64,000 bases of DNA from Aliivibrio_A sp016764915 (GCA_965224595.1 OZ245058.1:930001-994000), one strand, 5' to 3'. Numbered from the stretch's first letter, positions 26,224-35,997 are shown. Notes: generated by a model not told the origin, from the sequence alone. Program-made: numbers and translations.

Positions 26224-27171
26224 TTAACGATCTGCCACCGTTTTGGAAAAATCTACCAATGCTCGTCGCAGCCATTGATGGGCTTTAGAGTGATGCAGTA
26301 AAGGACTCCAGATCATTTTTATCTCTATTGGAACAATCTGAAAGGGTACACGAACGGTGGTGAGTTTAGCTTCGTTTTTATAGAGCATCGCTTGGCGGCG
26401 CGGAATGGTGGCGATCAATTGAGGCTGCGCTTGCAATAAACCACTCATCATATAGTGGCGTGTGAACAAACGTATATTACGGGTTTGGTCTAATTGCCAT
26501 AACGCTTCATCAACCCAGCCTAATTTGTGTGAACCCGATTTGTTAGAAACCGCCGTTTCCGCACCCCAGCCAGCTCGGTTAATCCAAATGTGCTCAGAGT
26601 CTAAGTAAGTCTCTAGATCGGTTTGATTAACGTAGGGGTGTTCAATGTGGGTTAAGCAGCAGAAATTATCACGCCATAATGTACTTTGGTGAAAGGATTT
26701 TGGCATTGAAGTAAATCGATTAATGGCCAGATCGATGCTGCCTTTTTCCATATCTTGCAGTTTTACATCACCAGGGGGAAGAATATCAAAATTGATGTTA
26801 GGCGCGAGCGACAGCATACTTTGAATAAAAGGGATAAGTAGGGTCGCTTCAATGTAATCGTTGGCCATAATGCGAAATGTTGCTTCACTGGTCTCAAAGG
26901 CAAAATCCTTATCGGGTTGTGTGATCTGCTCAGCCATAGTCAACAATGAAACAATGTCCGCTTTGAGAGAGTTGGCTTTGTCGGTTGGCGTCATCCCTTC
27001 CCCTGTGCGCACCAACAGTGGGTCGTTAAACAGCTCGCGTAATCTTTTTAATGCGTTACTCATTGCTGGTTGAGTGAGGGCCAATTTATTCGCCGCTTTG
27101 GATACGCTTTTCTCCTCAATAAGCACGTTCAAATAGACTAATAAGTTAAGGTCAACGTTTCTAATATTCAT
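26224..27171 (-). CDS. LysR family transcriptional regulator
   Basis: DNA-binding regulator with an N-terminal winged helix (NVDLNLLVYLNVLIEEKSVSKAANKLALTQPAMSNALKRLRELF) and a periplasmic-binding-protein-like effector domain. The VDLNLLxxL start places it in the NodD/LeuO-like subgroup. I start at ATG 27171 (MNIRNVDLN), since the 27201 start would add an atypical MMIIFLSIDD. Divergent from aceK (gap about 130 bases). Its effector and targets are unknown. Confidence 0.87.
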   Translation of the reverse strand: MNIRNVDLNLLVYLNVLIEEKSVSKAANKLALTQPAMSNALKRLRELFNDPLLVRTGEGMTPTDKANSLKADIVSLLTMAEQITQPDKDFAFETSEATFRIMANDYIEATLLIPFIQSMLSLAPNINFDILPPGDVKLQDMEKGSIDLAINRFTSMPKSFHQSTLWRDNFCCLTHIEHPYVNQTDLETYLDSEHIWINRAGWGAETAVSNKSGSHKLGWVDEALWQLDQTRNIRLFTRHYMMSGLLQAQPQLIATIPRRQAMLYKNEAKLTTVRVPFQIVPIEIKMIWSPLLHHSKAHQWLRRALVDFSKTVADR

Positions 27172-27298
27172 ATCATCAATACTCAGAAAAATAATCATCA
27201 ATTGTTTTTATTTAACTATGGATGATAGCTTGAGTAAATATTCAGAGTGTTTTAGTGTGAGATGAGTAACGCAACCTCTAGATGGAGTATATGCAGCA

Positions 27299-29044
27299 GT
27301 GAGCATTCAACAAAGCGACCAGTTAAAAGCCGTTATCGCCGCAAAACTTGCTCGAGCCATTTTAGCGGGTTTCGACTCGATGTTATCGGAATTTTTATCG
27401 ATTACCTTAAGTGCTCAATCTAGATTTGAGCGCGCGGCATGGCATGAAGTGCATCAAGCCATGCGTGATAGATTAAAGGTGTATGAAAAAAAAGTAGAGA
27501 TAGCGAGTCAAACCGCTTATGTAGTTGTTTACCGCGAGATAGATGACATCCAGCTGTGGCATTTAGCCAAAGATGCCTACGCAAATTTGGTGGTTGATCA
27601 TGAAAATGCTCTGATTGCTCAAACTTTTTTTAACTCAGTATTTGGTTCCATTCGCGGCCACAAAAAGATCCGTGATGTGCATCTGTTTATTCTACAGCAG
27701 CAGTACATTCCGCCAAGACGGGATACCAAGGATATTCTCAACTTTATTGACAGTAAATCCGGGTTGATACCTGCTATCTCTTTGTTGCTTAAGTCGTTTG
27801 TGTTCCGCCTGCCTTTTGAAGATATTCAAAGAGACATATCCTCAATTGACCGAGTGTTGCATAAAATTGACCCGGGAATGCTACAGATTGAGAAGTGCCA
27901 TATTGAGTATGGTCGCTCGCTGTTTTTTCGTAATAAAGCCGCTTATATTATTGGACGGTTGATTGATGCTGATACCGGCGTCAGCGCGCCATTTGCGATT
28001 GCATTGTTAAATAATGAACAGGGTGCACTGTATGTAGACGCCATCGCTGTCGGTGAAGAGCAGCTCAGTATGTTACTGGGTTTTGCACGATCCTACTTTA
28101 TGGTGGATACCGATCAACCCGTGAGGTATGTCGATTACCTGTGCGATCTGTTGCCTCAAAAAGAGCGCTTTGAATTGTTTAATGCGATCGGTTTTATTAA
28201 ACATGCCAAGACAGAGTTTTATCGCACGACAGTAGATGCCACAAGGCGGATGCCCAAAGAGGAGAAATACGTCGCTGCTCCAGGGATAAAAGGCATGGTG
28301 ATGTTGGTATTTACCACGGACTCTTCAGATTATGTCTATAAAGTGATCAAGGATAGAGTGACGCCACCTAAAGAGGTCTCGCGCGAGAACGTGATGCAAA
28401 AGTATGATTATGTGAAAAATGCCGACCGTGTGGGAAGATTAGCTGATACCCATGAGTTTCGTTATTTGGCGTTTGATCTATCGCGTTTCTCCACTGAATT
28501 GCTTGAGGAGATGAAGCAGCAAGTCGGGGAAAGCATGAGAATCTCGGGTAATGCATTAATTCTGAAGCATGTGTATGTCGAGCGTAAAATGACCCCTTTG
28601 AATCTCTATATTAAACAGGCCGATGTCGATCAAATACAGCCTGTAATGGAAGAGTATGGTAATGCGATTAAACAGTTAGCGGCAGCGAATATCTTCCCTG
28701 GTGACATGTTGATGAAAAATTTTGGCGTGACACGTTGGGGCAGAGTGATATTTTATGATTATGATGAGATCTGTCCGTTGGTCGATTGTCAGTTTAGATC
28801 GATTCCAGAAGCGGAGGATGAGTTGGACGAGATGTCGGCACAACCTTGGTTTGATGTACAAGAGAACGATGTATTTCCGGAACAGTTTTCTGTTTTTTTT
28901 GCCGGTCATCGACAAGCGAAACGATGTTTTGAACAGTTACATAGTGATATCTATACAGTGGATTATTGGCGGGGAGTACAGCAACAGATTAACGCCGGAG
29001 TAATTGCCGACGTGTTCCCATATAAGCAGAAGTGGCGTTTATAA
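27299..29044 (+). CDS. aceK: Isocitrate dehydrogenase kinase/phosphatase
   Basis: Bifunctional enzyme that phosphorylates and dephosphorylates isocitrate dehydrogenase at its active-site serine, setting the split between TCA cycle and glyoxylate shunt. At 581 residues it has full length. The regulatory domain (first half) is followed by a kinase-like domain with the ATP-binding region LVFTTDSSDYVYKVIKDR, and the catalytic NFGVTRWGRVIFYDYDEI. It starts with GTG at 27299, preceded by GGAG. In enterobacteria it lies with aceBA; here it stands apart. Its last six bases overlap the 3' end of the convergent rbsR gene. Confidence 0.96.
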   Translation: MSIQQSDQLKAVIAAKLARAILAGFDSMLSEFLSITLSAQSRFERAAWHEVHQAMRDRLKVYEKKVEIASQTAYVVVYREIDDIQLWHLAKDAYANLVVDHENALIAQTFFNSVFGSIRGHKKIRDVHLFILQQQYIPPRRDTKDILNFIDSKSGLIPAISLLLKSFVFRLPFEDIQRDISSIDRVLHKIDPGMLQIEKCHIEYGRSLFFRNKAAYIIGRLIDADTGVSAPFAIALLNNEQGALYVDAIAVGEEQLSMLLGFARSYFMVDTDQPVRYVDYLCDLLPQKERFELFNAIGFIKHAKTEFYRTTVDATRRMPKEEKYVAAPGIKGMVMLVFTTDSSDYVYKVIKDRVTPPKEVSRENVMQKYDYVKNADRVGRLADTHEFRYLAFDLSRFSTELLEEMKQQVGESMRISGNALILKHVYVERKMTPLNLYIKQADVDQIQPVMEEYGNAIKQLAAANIFPGDMLMKNFGVTRWGRVIFYDYDEICPLVDCQFRSIPEAEDELDEMSAQPWFDVQENDVFPEQFSVFFAGHRQAKRCFEQLHSDIYTVDYWRGVQQQINAGVIADVFPYKQKWRL

Positions 29045-30040
29045 GCGCTTTACACTATCTCTGATCACTAAAGTAGGCTCAAGTTGAATCACTCGATTTG
29101 ATTCCTCTTTGGTTTCAATTCTTTCCAAAAGAGTGTCTACTGCCATCTGGCCTAAACGGTGTTTAGGTTGATGGATAGTGGTTAAAGAGGGGGTGATGAA
29201 TTTGGCAATTTTCACATCATCATAGCCAACAATAGAGAGATCTTCTGGAACTTGGATACCCTGTTTGTCCGCTTGATTGATGACACCCATTGCCATCATG
29301 TCATTACAAATAAACAGCGCTGTTGGTAACTCGACTTGCTGCTGTAGAGCTTGAAAAGCGGTTACTCCACCTTCACAGTCGAAATCGCCTTCCGCAATCC
29401 AATCGTGATTAATGGTGAGTCCTGACTCTTCCATCGCCTGAATAAACCCAGAAAGTCTCTGCTGAGCGGGCAGTTTATCTAATGGCCCGGTTAAGCAACC
29501 TATCTTGGTGTGACCCTGCTCAATTAAGTGTTTTGTCGCAAGATAACCGCCATGATGCGAATTATCTTGTATTTTGTCGCTTGGAAAGCCAATTGGACCC
29601 CAATCCATAACGACAGTTGGCACTTGCTGGTGGTGTGCAAACAGATCAAAGGACTCCTCTTTGAAATCACTGCACATCAACAGCAGCCCATCGACTCTTT
29701 TTTGTAGCAGAGTATCTAGGTTGGATTTCATCCGTTCTGAGTCACCCTCGGTATTACATAGTATGAGAGTGTATCCTTTTTCATAACAGCGTCGTTCAAC
29801 CCCTTTGACTACTTCACCAAAAAATGGATTGGTGGAGGTGGTGACCAGCATGCCAAACGTCCGGGTGTGATTGAGTTTTAAGCTGCGAGCAAGGGCGGAA
29901 GGTGCGTAATTTAGAGATTTAGCAGCGGCGTTGACACGTTCGGTTATCTCGGGGCTGACAAATCGAGACTTATTGAGCACATGGCTGACCGTTGAGGTGG
30001 ATGCTTTAGCCAGTTTTGCAATATCTTTAATGGTAGCCAT
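29039..30040 (-). CDS. rbsR: Ribose operon repressor
   Basis: LacI-family repressor that binds the rbs operator and is released by ribose. The N-terminal helix-turn-helix is ATIKDIAKLAKASTSTVSHVLNKS, with the hinge helix at SLNYAPSALARSLK; the rest is a periplasmic-binding-like domain. It is the last gene of the rbs operon, as in E. coli. The 18-bp palindrome before rbsD is a matching LacI-family operator. The end overlaps aceK. Confidence 0.95.
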   Translation of the reverse strand: MATIKDIAKLAKASTSTVSHVLNKSRFVSPEITERVNAAAKSLNYAPSALARSLKLNHTRTFGMLVTTSTNPFFGEVVKGVERRCYEKGYTLILCNTEGDSERMKSNLDTLLQKRVDGLLLMCSDFKEESFDLFAHHQQVPTVVMDWGPIGFPSDKIQDNSHHGGYLATKHLIEQGHTKIGCLTGPLDKLPAQQRLSGFIQAMEESGLTINHDWIAEGDFDCEGGVTAFQALQQQVELPTALFICNDMMAMGVINQADKQGIQVPEDLSIVGYDDVKIAKFITPSLTTIHQPKHRLGQMAVDTLLERIETKEESNRVIQLEPTLVIRDSVKRL

Positions 30041-30077
30041 GGTCGCCCTTGAAAATTAACGTGCTGTTATTATTATA

Positions 30078-31016
30078 TTATTTGATTGTATCTGCTTCAT
30101 TCACTATTTTCAAAAATTGTTCAACTTCTTGTAGAGTAGGGATAGAGGTTTGTGCACCCATTCGAGTGACTGAAATCGCTGCAGCGGCATGAGCAAAAAT
30201 GATGGCTGAATGCAGTTCGTTGCCATTTTGCAGCGCGGTGATAAAGGCACCGTTGAAGGTATCACCTGCAGCCGTGGTGTCGGTCGCTTTTACTTTGAAA
30301 CCTTTGATCTGTTCGCCTTGACCATTTTGACTTAACCAGACTCCTTGGCTGCCTAGGGTGATCAATACGGTATTGATTCCTTTTTGATGCAGTGAGATAG
30401 CAGCAAGATTTGCAGACTCCATATCAGTCACCGCAATGCCCGTTAACAGTTCCGCTTCTGTTTCATTCGGGGTGATAATATCAATCAGTGAGAGCAATTT
30501 ATCGGACAGTGGTTGGGCTGGTGCTGGATTAAGAACCACGGTAGTGCCTGCTTGATGGGCAATTAACGCTGCGGATTCGATGGTATCTAGTGGGTTTTCA
30601 AGCTGCATCAATAATGTATCAGCGTTCCGGATTAAATCGGAGTGAGGCTGTATTTTTTCAGGGGTTAAATGTGCATTTGCTTCGGCTGAGATACAGATGC
30701 TATTTTCGCCAGTATCAGCCACTTGAATCATGGCAATACCGGTCGGAGTATCGGTCTCTATCATCACAGCTTGATTATTGATCCCCTCAGCTGCAAAGGT
30801 CGATTTTATATCGGTGCCAAAATGGTCATCACCAACACAAGCAATGAAAGCAACATCTGCCTTTAAACGCGCAGCAGCAACCGCTTGGTTTGCCCCTTTT
30901 CCGCCAGCAATAATCTGGTAACTGTGCCCATGAAGTGTCTCTCCAGGTCGGGGGAATGAGGAGACTTGCAACACATGATCGGCATTAACACTACCAAGCA
31001 CGACTAATTTATTCAT
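30078..31016 (-). CDS. rbsK: Ribokinase
   Basis: PfkB-family kinase phosphorylating ribose to ribose-5-phosphate. Signatures: GSVNADHVLQV, GGKGANQAVAAARL (substrate binding), and DTTAAGDTFNGAFITAL (catalytic Asp and anion hole). 312 residues, slightly longer than the E. coli protein. Fifth gene of the operon, after a 90-base gap from rbsB that carries a strong hairpin. Confidence 0.95.
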   Translation of the reverse strand: MNKLVVLGSVNADHVLQVSSFPRPGETLHGHSYQIIAGGKGANQAVAAARLKADVAFIACVGDDHFGTDIKSTFAAEGINNQAVMIETDTPTGIAMIQVADTGENSICISAEANAHLTPEKIQPHSDLIRNADTLLMQLENPLDTIESAALIAHQAGTTVVLNPAPAQPLSDKLLSLIDIITPNETEAELLTGIAVTDMESANLAAISLHQKGINTVLITLGSQGVWLSQNGQGEQIKGFKVKATDTTAAGDTFNGAFITALQNGNELHSAIIFAHAAAAISVTRMGAQTSIPTLQEVEQFLKIVNEADTIK

Positions 31017-31043
31017 AGGATATCCATTGGGTTAGATGAAAAG

Positions 31044-31072
31044 AGCATGTCCGAAAGGGAGACGGACATGCT
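31044..31072 (-). terminator. Hairpin between rbsB and rbsK
   Basis: AGCATGTCCG (31044-31053) and CGGACATGCT (31063-31072) form a perfect ten-base-pair stem with a nine-base loop. On the minus strand it is followed by CTTTTC, only a short T run. Probably limits read-through or protects the rbsB mRNA 3' end, giving more binding protein than kinase. Confidence 0.7.
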
Positions 31073-31106
31073 AAGCTCAAACAGAAAAATGTGCGAGCAT
31101 AAGTTA

Positions 31107-31985
31107 TTATTTTGTCACAACTTGAAGTGGAACTGGGATGTACTTCTCTACGGTTTCGCCTTTTAATACTTTAACTGCAGTTGCAACACCCAATGAACCA
31201 ATCAGTTCTGGCTGTTGAGCGACAGTCGCGCCCAGTAAACCACGCTCTACCGCAGCAAGACCATCATCAGTGCCATCAAAACCAACAATCAGGATATCTT
31301 TTCCTGATGCTTGTATTGCGCGAAGTGCACCCAGAGCCATCTCATCATTCTGTGCAAATACTGCCTGTACATTTGGGTTAGCAGCGAGCATGTTTTCCAT
31401 TACGTTTAGGCCTTTAGCGCGGTCAAAGTCTGCAGGTTGGCTTGAAAGGAGCGTCATAGAGCTGCCGTTGACTGCATTCATGAAACCTTCCCCACGCTCA
31501 CGTGCCGCAGAGGTTCCTGGAATGCCTTCAAGCTGCATAACCAGTGCTTTAGCGCCAATTTTTTCCAGAATGTATTTACCGGCAGCTTCACCACCAGCAA
31601 CGTTATCAGAAGCGATGTGACTCACAACGTCACCTCGGCTTGCTCCACGGTCAAGCGTTATAACTGGGATGTTTGAACGATTGGCAATACGTATTGCGTT
31701 GGAAACGGCATCTGAGTCAGTCGGGTTAATTAAGATGGCTTTTACACCACGGATAGTAAGATCTTCAACGTTCGAAAGCTCTTTGCTTGGATCATTTTGC
31801 GAGTCTAATACAATAAGCTTATAACCAAGCTCTTTGGCTTTCGTTTCTGCGCCCTCTTTCATGGAAACAAAGAAGGGATTGTTTAACGTTGATACTACCA
31901 TCGCTAGTGTATCTTGTGCGACAGCCGCTCCTGCAAAAGAAGCAGATAAAACAGCAGCAGAAAGTAATGTGGTTATCTTTTTCAT
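31107..31985 (-). CDS. rbsB: Ribose ABC transporter periplasmic binding protein
   Basis: Periplasmic ribose receptor feeding RbsAC and possibly chemotaxis. The signal peptide MKKITTLLSAAVLSASFAGAAVAQ leads into the mature start DTLAMVVSTLNNPFFV, close to E. coli RbsB. Characteristic ribose-site segments LDRGASRGDVVSHIASDN and AQNDEMALGALRAIQASG are kept. 292 residues. Preceded by a 65-base gap from rbsC. Confidence 0.97.
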   Translation of the reverse strand: MKKITTLLSAAVLSASFAGAAVAQDTLAMVVSTLNNPFFVSMKEGAETKAKELGYKLIVLDSQNDPSKELSNVEDLTIRGVKAILINPTDSDAVSNAIRIANRSNIPVITLDRGASRGDVVSHIASDNVAGGEAAGKYILEKIGAKALVMQLEGIPGTSAARERGEGFMNAVNGSSMTLLSSQPADFDRAKGLNVMENMLAANPNVQAVFAQNDEMALGALRAIQASGKDILIVGFDGTDDGLAAVERGLLGATVAQQPELIGSLGVATAVKVLKGETVEKYIPVPLQVVTK

Positions 31986-32050
31986 CTCTATCGTCCTTTA
32001 AGTTTTCGTTGCTCAATGTATTAAGAGCATTATTGTTGGTTTGTGTAGGG

Positions 32051-33013
32051 TTATTTGTTTTTGTTGTCCACTAATACCGCTAATAAAATCACCACAGCTT
32101 TGGCAATCATCTGGTAGTAAGAGGAGACATCTAATAAGTTAAGTGCGTTATTTAAAAATCCGATGATCAGCGCGCCAATCAGGGTTCCCATAATGCGACC
32201 ACGGCCACCAGCTAAACTGGTTCCACCAACAACGACGGCGGCAATAGCATCAAGCTCATAACCCATACCCGCAGTAGGTTGCGCAGATGAGAGCCTTGAT
32301 GCGACGATGATGCCAGCAAGAGCGGCTAAAAATCCACAGATGGCGTAGACGCCAATTTTGACTTTGTCGACATCAATACCCGATAAGCGTGTTGCTGATT
32401 CATTGCCACCTAGTGCGTAAACGTAACGACCAAAACGGGTGTGATTGAGCATGTACCAAGCGGCAATAAAGACGACAGCCATAATCCAAACTGGGACAGG
32501 AATACCCAATAGATACCCCGTTCCGAACCAAGAAAATGCATCTGCGGTGTCTGTAAAACCGGTAGAGATTGGGCGACCATCGGTGTAAACCATAGTGACA
32601 CCACGCAACAACGTCATGGTGACTAAAGTCGCAATAAAGGCTTGAACCTTGCCTTTAGCAATAATGACACCGGTTAACCCACCTAATAATGCACCAGCAA
32701 TAAGAGAGGTTGGCACCGCAATCATCACAGGAACTTCAAGCCCGACCATTGTCGCGGCAAATGCACTACATAGAGCTAAAATTGAACCGACACTAAGATC
32801 GATACCTGCTGTTAAGATTACCAACGTCATACCAACCGCAATGATTGCGTTGATCGAGGTTTGGCGCAAAATATTTAAGATGTTGTCGAGAGTAAAAAAG
32901 TTAGCGTTTAAAAAGGAGACAACGGTGATCAAAAGAATCAAAGCAATTAGAGACTTTTGATCAATCAACCACTCTTTAGTGAACAATTTTTTACTGATTA
33001 AGGTAGTACTCAT
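32051..33013 (-). CDS. rbsC: Ribose ABC transporter permease
   Basis: Inner-membrane permease of the ribose importer, 320 residues, with eight to ten hydrophobic segments. Contains the coupling region GGNESATRLSGIDVDKVK, and DLSVGSILALC and VVVGGTSLAGGRGRIMGTLIGALI, typical of the sugar CUT2 group. The start overlaps the rbsA stop (ATGA). Confidence 0.96.
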   Translation of the reverse strand: MSTTLISKKLFTKEWLIDQKSLIALILLITVVSFLNANFFTLDNILNILRQTSINAIIAVGMTLVILTAGIDLSVGSILALCSAFAATMVGLEVPVMIAVPTSLIAGALLGGLTGVIIAKGKVQAFIATLVTMTLLRGVTMVYTDGRPISTGFTDTADAFSWFGTGYLLGIPVPVWIMAVVFIAAWYMLNHTRFGRYVYALGGNESATRLSGIDVDKVKIGVYAICGFLAALAGIIVASRLSSAQPTAGMGYELDAIAAVVVGGTSLAGGRGRIMGTLIGALIIGFLNNALNLLDVSSYYQMIAKAVVILLAVLVDNKNK

Positions 33014-34518
33014 GCTGCTTCCTCATTGACTTGTTTACCGACTGCGCAAGCCATTAGCTTCTCTTGGTTGGCATCTTTGATGTTAAATTCGCCACTGATG
33101 TGACCTTCATGCATTACGATGATTCGGTCACTCATGCCTAGGACCTCGGGCATCTCAGACGAGACAAGGATAATGCTCATCCCCTCTTGCTTAAATTGAT
33201 TGATAAGCTGATAAATTTCTTTTTTAGCACCAACATCAACCCCACGAGTGGGTTCATCAAGGATCAATATTTTAGGACGAGTCATTAGGCCTTTTGCAAT
33301 CGCGACTTTTTGTTGATTACCACCGGACAAGTTACCAATAAGCTGTTCTCTACTGGGTGTTTTGATATTAAACAGCTGGATAAAGTCATCAACAGCAAGT
33401 GTCTCTGCTGCGCTGTTAATGGTGCCACTCGGATGACTGAACATTTGAAGTGCGCACAGCGACATATTTTCTTTGACTGACAGCCCTAAAATCAGGCCAT
33501 CACCTTTGCGATCCTCAGAAATGTACGCAATGCCATTAGCAAGACCATCTTGTGGGGATACCGGGTTAATGGTTTTGCCATGTATTTTGATGTCACCTGA
33601 GTCGCGTGTAAGCGCGCCATAGATAATTCTCATTAACTCAGTGCGCCCAGCCCCCATTAATCCTGATACACCAAGAATCTCTCCTTTGGTCAGGCTAAAG
33701 CTGACATTCTGTACTCCAGAGCCGGAAAGGTTTTTCACTTCAAGGCAGATATCACCATGTTTCACCTCGACTCTCGGGTATTGTTCATCTAATTTTCTAC
33801 CCACCATCATCTCAATAAGAGTGTCTTCAACCAGTTCTGAAACTGGTTTTTCTGCAATGAATTGACCATCTCGAAGTACGGTGACGTCATCGCAAATTTC
33901 AAAAATCTCTTTCAAACGATGGGAGATGTAAACCACACCGCAGCCTTGGGCTTTTAATTCGTTGATAACCGCAAATAGAGATTGAGTTTCAGTGTCTGTA
34001 AGTGCATCAGTCGGCTCATCCATTACAATCACTTTGGATTCAAAAGAGAGCGCTTTGGCAATTTCAACCATCTGCTGTTCGCCAATGCTTAACTCACCCA
34101 ATAGTTGTCGAGACGAGTGTTTAACATTGAGGCGACGAAGCAGGGCATCGGCATTATCAAATATAGTTGACCAAGCAATGGCACCAAAACGGTTAGTGAT
34201 CTCACGACCTAAGTAGATATTCTCAGCAATACTTAGCTCAGGGATCAGATTGAGTTCTTGATGAATAATACTGATGCCGGCTTCTTGAGAGTGTTTTGGA
34301 CCATTGAAAATTGCTGTGCTACCTTGGTAGTTAATAGCTCCCGCATCACGTTGGTAGATGCCCGTCAGCACCTTCATCAAGGTGGATTTTCCAGCGCCAT
34401 TTTCACCGACTAGAGCCATCACTTTGCCCGAATAAACGTTTAGACAGGCACGATTTAATGCCTTAACGCCGGGAAAGGATTTCTCAATATCTTTTAACTG
34501 TAAAATGGGTTGATTCAT
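33010..34518 (-). CDS. rbsA: Ribose ABC transporter ATP-binding protein
   Basis: Duplicated ATPase of the CUT2 sugar transporters. First domain: Walker A GENGAGKST, signature LSIGEQQMVEIAKAL and Walker B VIVMDEPT. Second domain: degenerate Walker A GLMGAGRTE, signature LSGGNQQKVAIAKGL and ILDEPTRGVDVGAK, as in the E. coli protein. I begin at ATG 34518 (MNQPILQLKDIEKSF); the track-length start at 34530 adds MRLL without need. 15 bases after rbsD. Confidence 0.96.
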   Translation of the reverse strand: MNQPILQLKDIEKSFPGVKALNRACLNVYSGKVMALVGENGAGKSTLMKVLTGIYQRDAGAINYQGSTAIFNGPKHSQEAGISIIHQELNLIPELSIAENIYLGREITNRFGAIAWSTIFDNADALLRRLNVKHSSRQLLGELSIGEQQMVEIAKALSFESKVIVMDEPTDALTDTETQSLFAVINELKAQGCGVVYISHRLKEIFEICDDVTVLRDGQFIAEKPVSELVEDTLIEMMVGRKLDEQYPRVEVKHGDICLEVKNLSGSGVQNVSFSLTKGEILGVSGLMGAGRTELMRIIYGALTRDSGDIKIHGKTINPVSPQDGLANGIAYISEDRKGDGLILGLSVKENMSLCALQMFSHPSGTINSAAETLAVDDFIQLFNIKTPSREQLIGNLSGGNQQKVAIAKGLMTRPKILILDEPTRGVDVGAKKEIYQLINQFKQEGMSIILVSSEMPEVLGMSDRIIVMHEGHISGEFNIKDANQEKLMACAVGKQVNEEAA

Positions 34519-34533
34519 AAGGAGCCTCAACTG

Positions 34534-34953
34534 TTAAAAAACCACGCCGGCTTGGAATATCACGTTAGCGTAAGGAGTGAACTCCCCAGTGCGTACGACT
34601 ACTTTGCTGTTTGCTGTCATCGGCTTAAAGTGTTCATGGCTGAGATAGGTGATGGTGATCTCTTTGTTGGTCAACGACTCTTGATAACAAAGCTCATTGA
34701 TTAATGCTTGATGTAGATCCGGGCTCACTTTCGAAAATTCTTCAGCAATAACAATGCCTTCTATTTGCATTTCAGATAATACGGCTTTAACGGTATCAAT
34801 AAATGATGGAATGCCAGGAACCAATGCGAGATCAATACGCGTGGTTTCATCAGGTATGGGTAACCCTGCATCACAGATCGTTAACTCATCTTTGTGTCCC
34901 AATTTGGCTATCACATAGGAGAGTTCAGAATTTAATAGAGCACTTTTTTTCAT
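34534..34953 (-). CDS. rbsD: D-ribose pyranase
   Basis: Interconverts pyranose and furanose forms of ribose, providing the form used by ribokinase. 139 residues with the family start MKKSALLNSELSYVIAKLGHKDELTICDAGLPIP; the conserved His in LGHKDE and the C-terminal region with YANVIFQAGV are present. First gene of the rbs operon, about 70 bases after the operator palindrome. Confidence 0.96.
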   Translation of the reverse strand: MKKSALLNSELSYVIAKLGHKDELTICDAGLPIPDETTRIDLALVPGIPSFIDTVKAVLSEMQIEGIVIAEEFSKVSPDLHQALINELCYQESLTNKEITITYLSHEHFKPMTANSKVVVRTGEFTPYANVIFQAGVVF

Positions 34954-35022
34954 AACTGGACCTTAGCGTCATAACAAGGTGCCTACTGTGGCTAATTTTC
35001 CATTTATATCGACAAATGCCTT

Positions 35023-35040
35023 CATCGAAACGTTTCGATG
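35023..35040. promoter_or_regulatory. RbsR operator
   Basis: CATCGAAACGTTTCGATG is a perfect 18-base palindrome with the central CG pair typical of LacI-family operators, and resembles the E. coli RbsR site (GAAACGTTTC core). It lies 70 bases upstream of rbsD, where bound RbsR would block transcription. Confidence 0.9.
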
Positions 35041-35129
35041 AGAATTTAGACCCGTTCAAATGAGATTGCACACCTCATGGGCGGAAAGTGTGAAAGAGAT
35101 CTAATAATTATTATTTATGAGGGGCGTTA

Positions 35130-35145
35130 AGTGATGCAATTCACA
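35130..35145. promoter_or_regulatory. CRP-like site upstream of rbs
   Basis: AGTGA-TGCAAT-TCACA matches TGTGA-N6-TCACA at 9 of 10 positions. It lies in the 400-base gap between the divergent rbsD and PEP-CTERM genes and could activate rbs; the distance (about 180 bases from rbsD) is long, so the target is uncertain. The rest of this gap is AT-rich with no gene. Confidence 0.45.
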
Positions 35146-35355
35146 GAATAAACAGCATTGGTGATTAGTAATTGCGCAATTCAGGTTTTTGTGCTGTCGA
35201 GTTATTTTACAGCACGGCCATTTTTCTTAATGTTATTTTAATAATTCATTTTAAAATCAATTGGTTGAGAGTTTGGCCTGAAGATTGCTATGTATTTGAT
35301 GTAACTCTGCATTTTGCATAAATAACATTATAAAACTATGTATTGAGGGAATAAA

Positions 35356-35985
35356 ATGAAACAAATAACTGCTCTATTTTTTGCTGTATTTTTTACATTT
35401 TCAACTAATGCGTTAGAGATTAAAGGTGATTTTTCTGGTGTTACTTATGAGAACGATTCCTACGGTGAATTAGCTGCAGGCCAACAGGTAACGGGGAATA
35501 TTGCGATTCACTTAAGTCCGACTTTAATATCTTCTGCGGGCTACACTCCTTCTGAAACTGTCTTGAGAGATAATGGGCTAAACTGGATAGATATGAGTAT
35601 TCAAGTGGGCGAATCACTGTTTGATTTTGTCCTAGACCCAAGTAGAATTTTTGGAGACGAATTGAGGTTAAACAATCCTTTGGGTCCTAATGGTGCACCA
35701 TCACTAAATATTACTACTTGGGGTAAATCAGATATACCTTTTACTGCGGAGCTTGCTTCACTGACTATGAACAATTTTTCTGAGTATCTGTTTGATCCAA
35801 GTGGCATGACGTGCACAGAGAACTGCGGTTTCGGAACATTTGTTCAGTTAAATTCACTATTTTCTGTTATAGCATTGTTTACTATCGATAACTTTAATTT
35901 AGGACCAGTTAATCCAATTCCTGAGCCAAGCACATTGTTGTTGTTTGCCTTTGGCCTACTAGGGTTGAGGCGCGTTCGTTTTTAA
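35356..35985 (+). CDS. PEP-CTERM sorting domain protein
   Basis: A 209-residue exported protein. Signal peptide MKQITALFFAVFFTFSTNALE; C-terminus with PIPEPSTLLLFAFGLLGLRRVRF, which is the PEP-CTERM tripartite tail: PEP motif, membrane helix and basic end. In other bacteria this tail is cut by an exosortase and such proteins are part of the exopolysaccharide-associated surface. The body is a beta-rich region of unknown function with two cysteines (CTENCGFG). RBS GAGGGA. No exosortase gene is in the window. Convergent with the slipin gene. Confidence 0.85.
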   Translation: MKQITALFFAVFFTFSTNALEIKGDFSGVTYENDSYGELAAGQQVTGNIAIHLSPTLISSAGYTPSETVLRDNGLNWIDMSIQVGESLFDFVLDPSRIFGDELRLNNPLGPNGAPSLNITTWGKSDIPFTAELASLTMNNFSEYLFDPSGMTCTENCGFGTFVQLNSLFSVIALFTIDNFNLGPVNPIPEPSTLLLFAFGLLGLRRVRF

Positions 35986-35997
35986 TGATGCTTATTG

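Noticed and set aside
31270..31620. 116-codon frame opposite rbsB
   Set aside because: Antisense shadow of rbsB with skewed composition.
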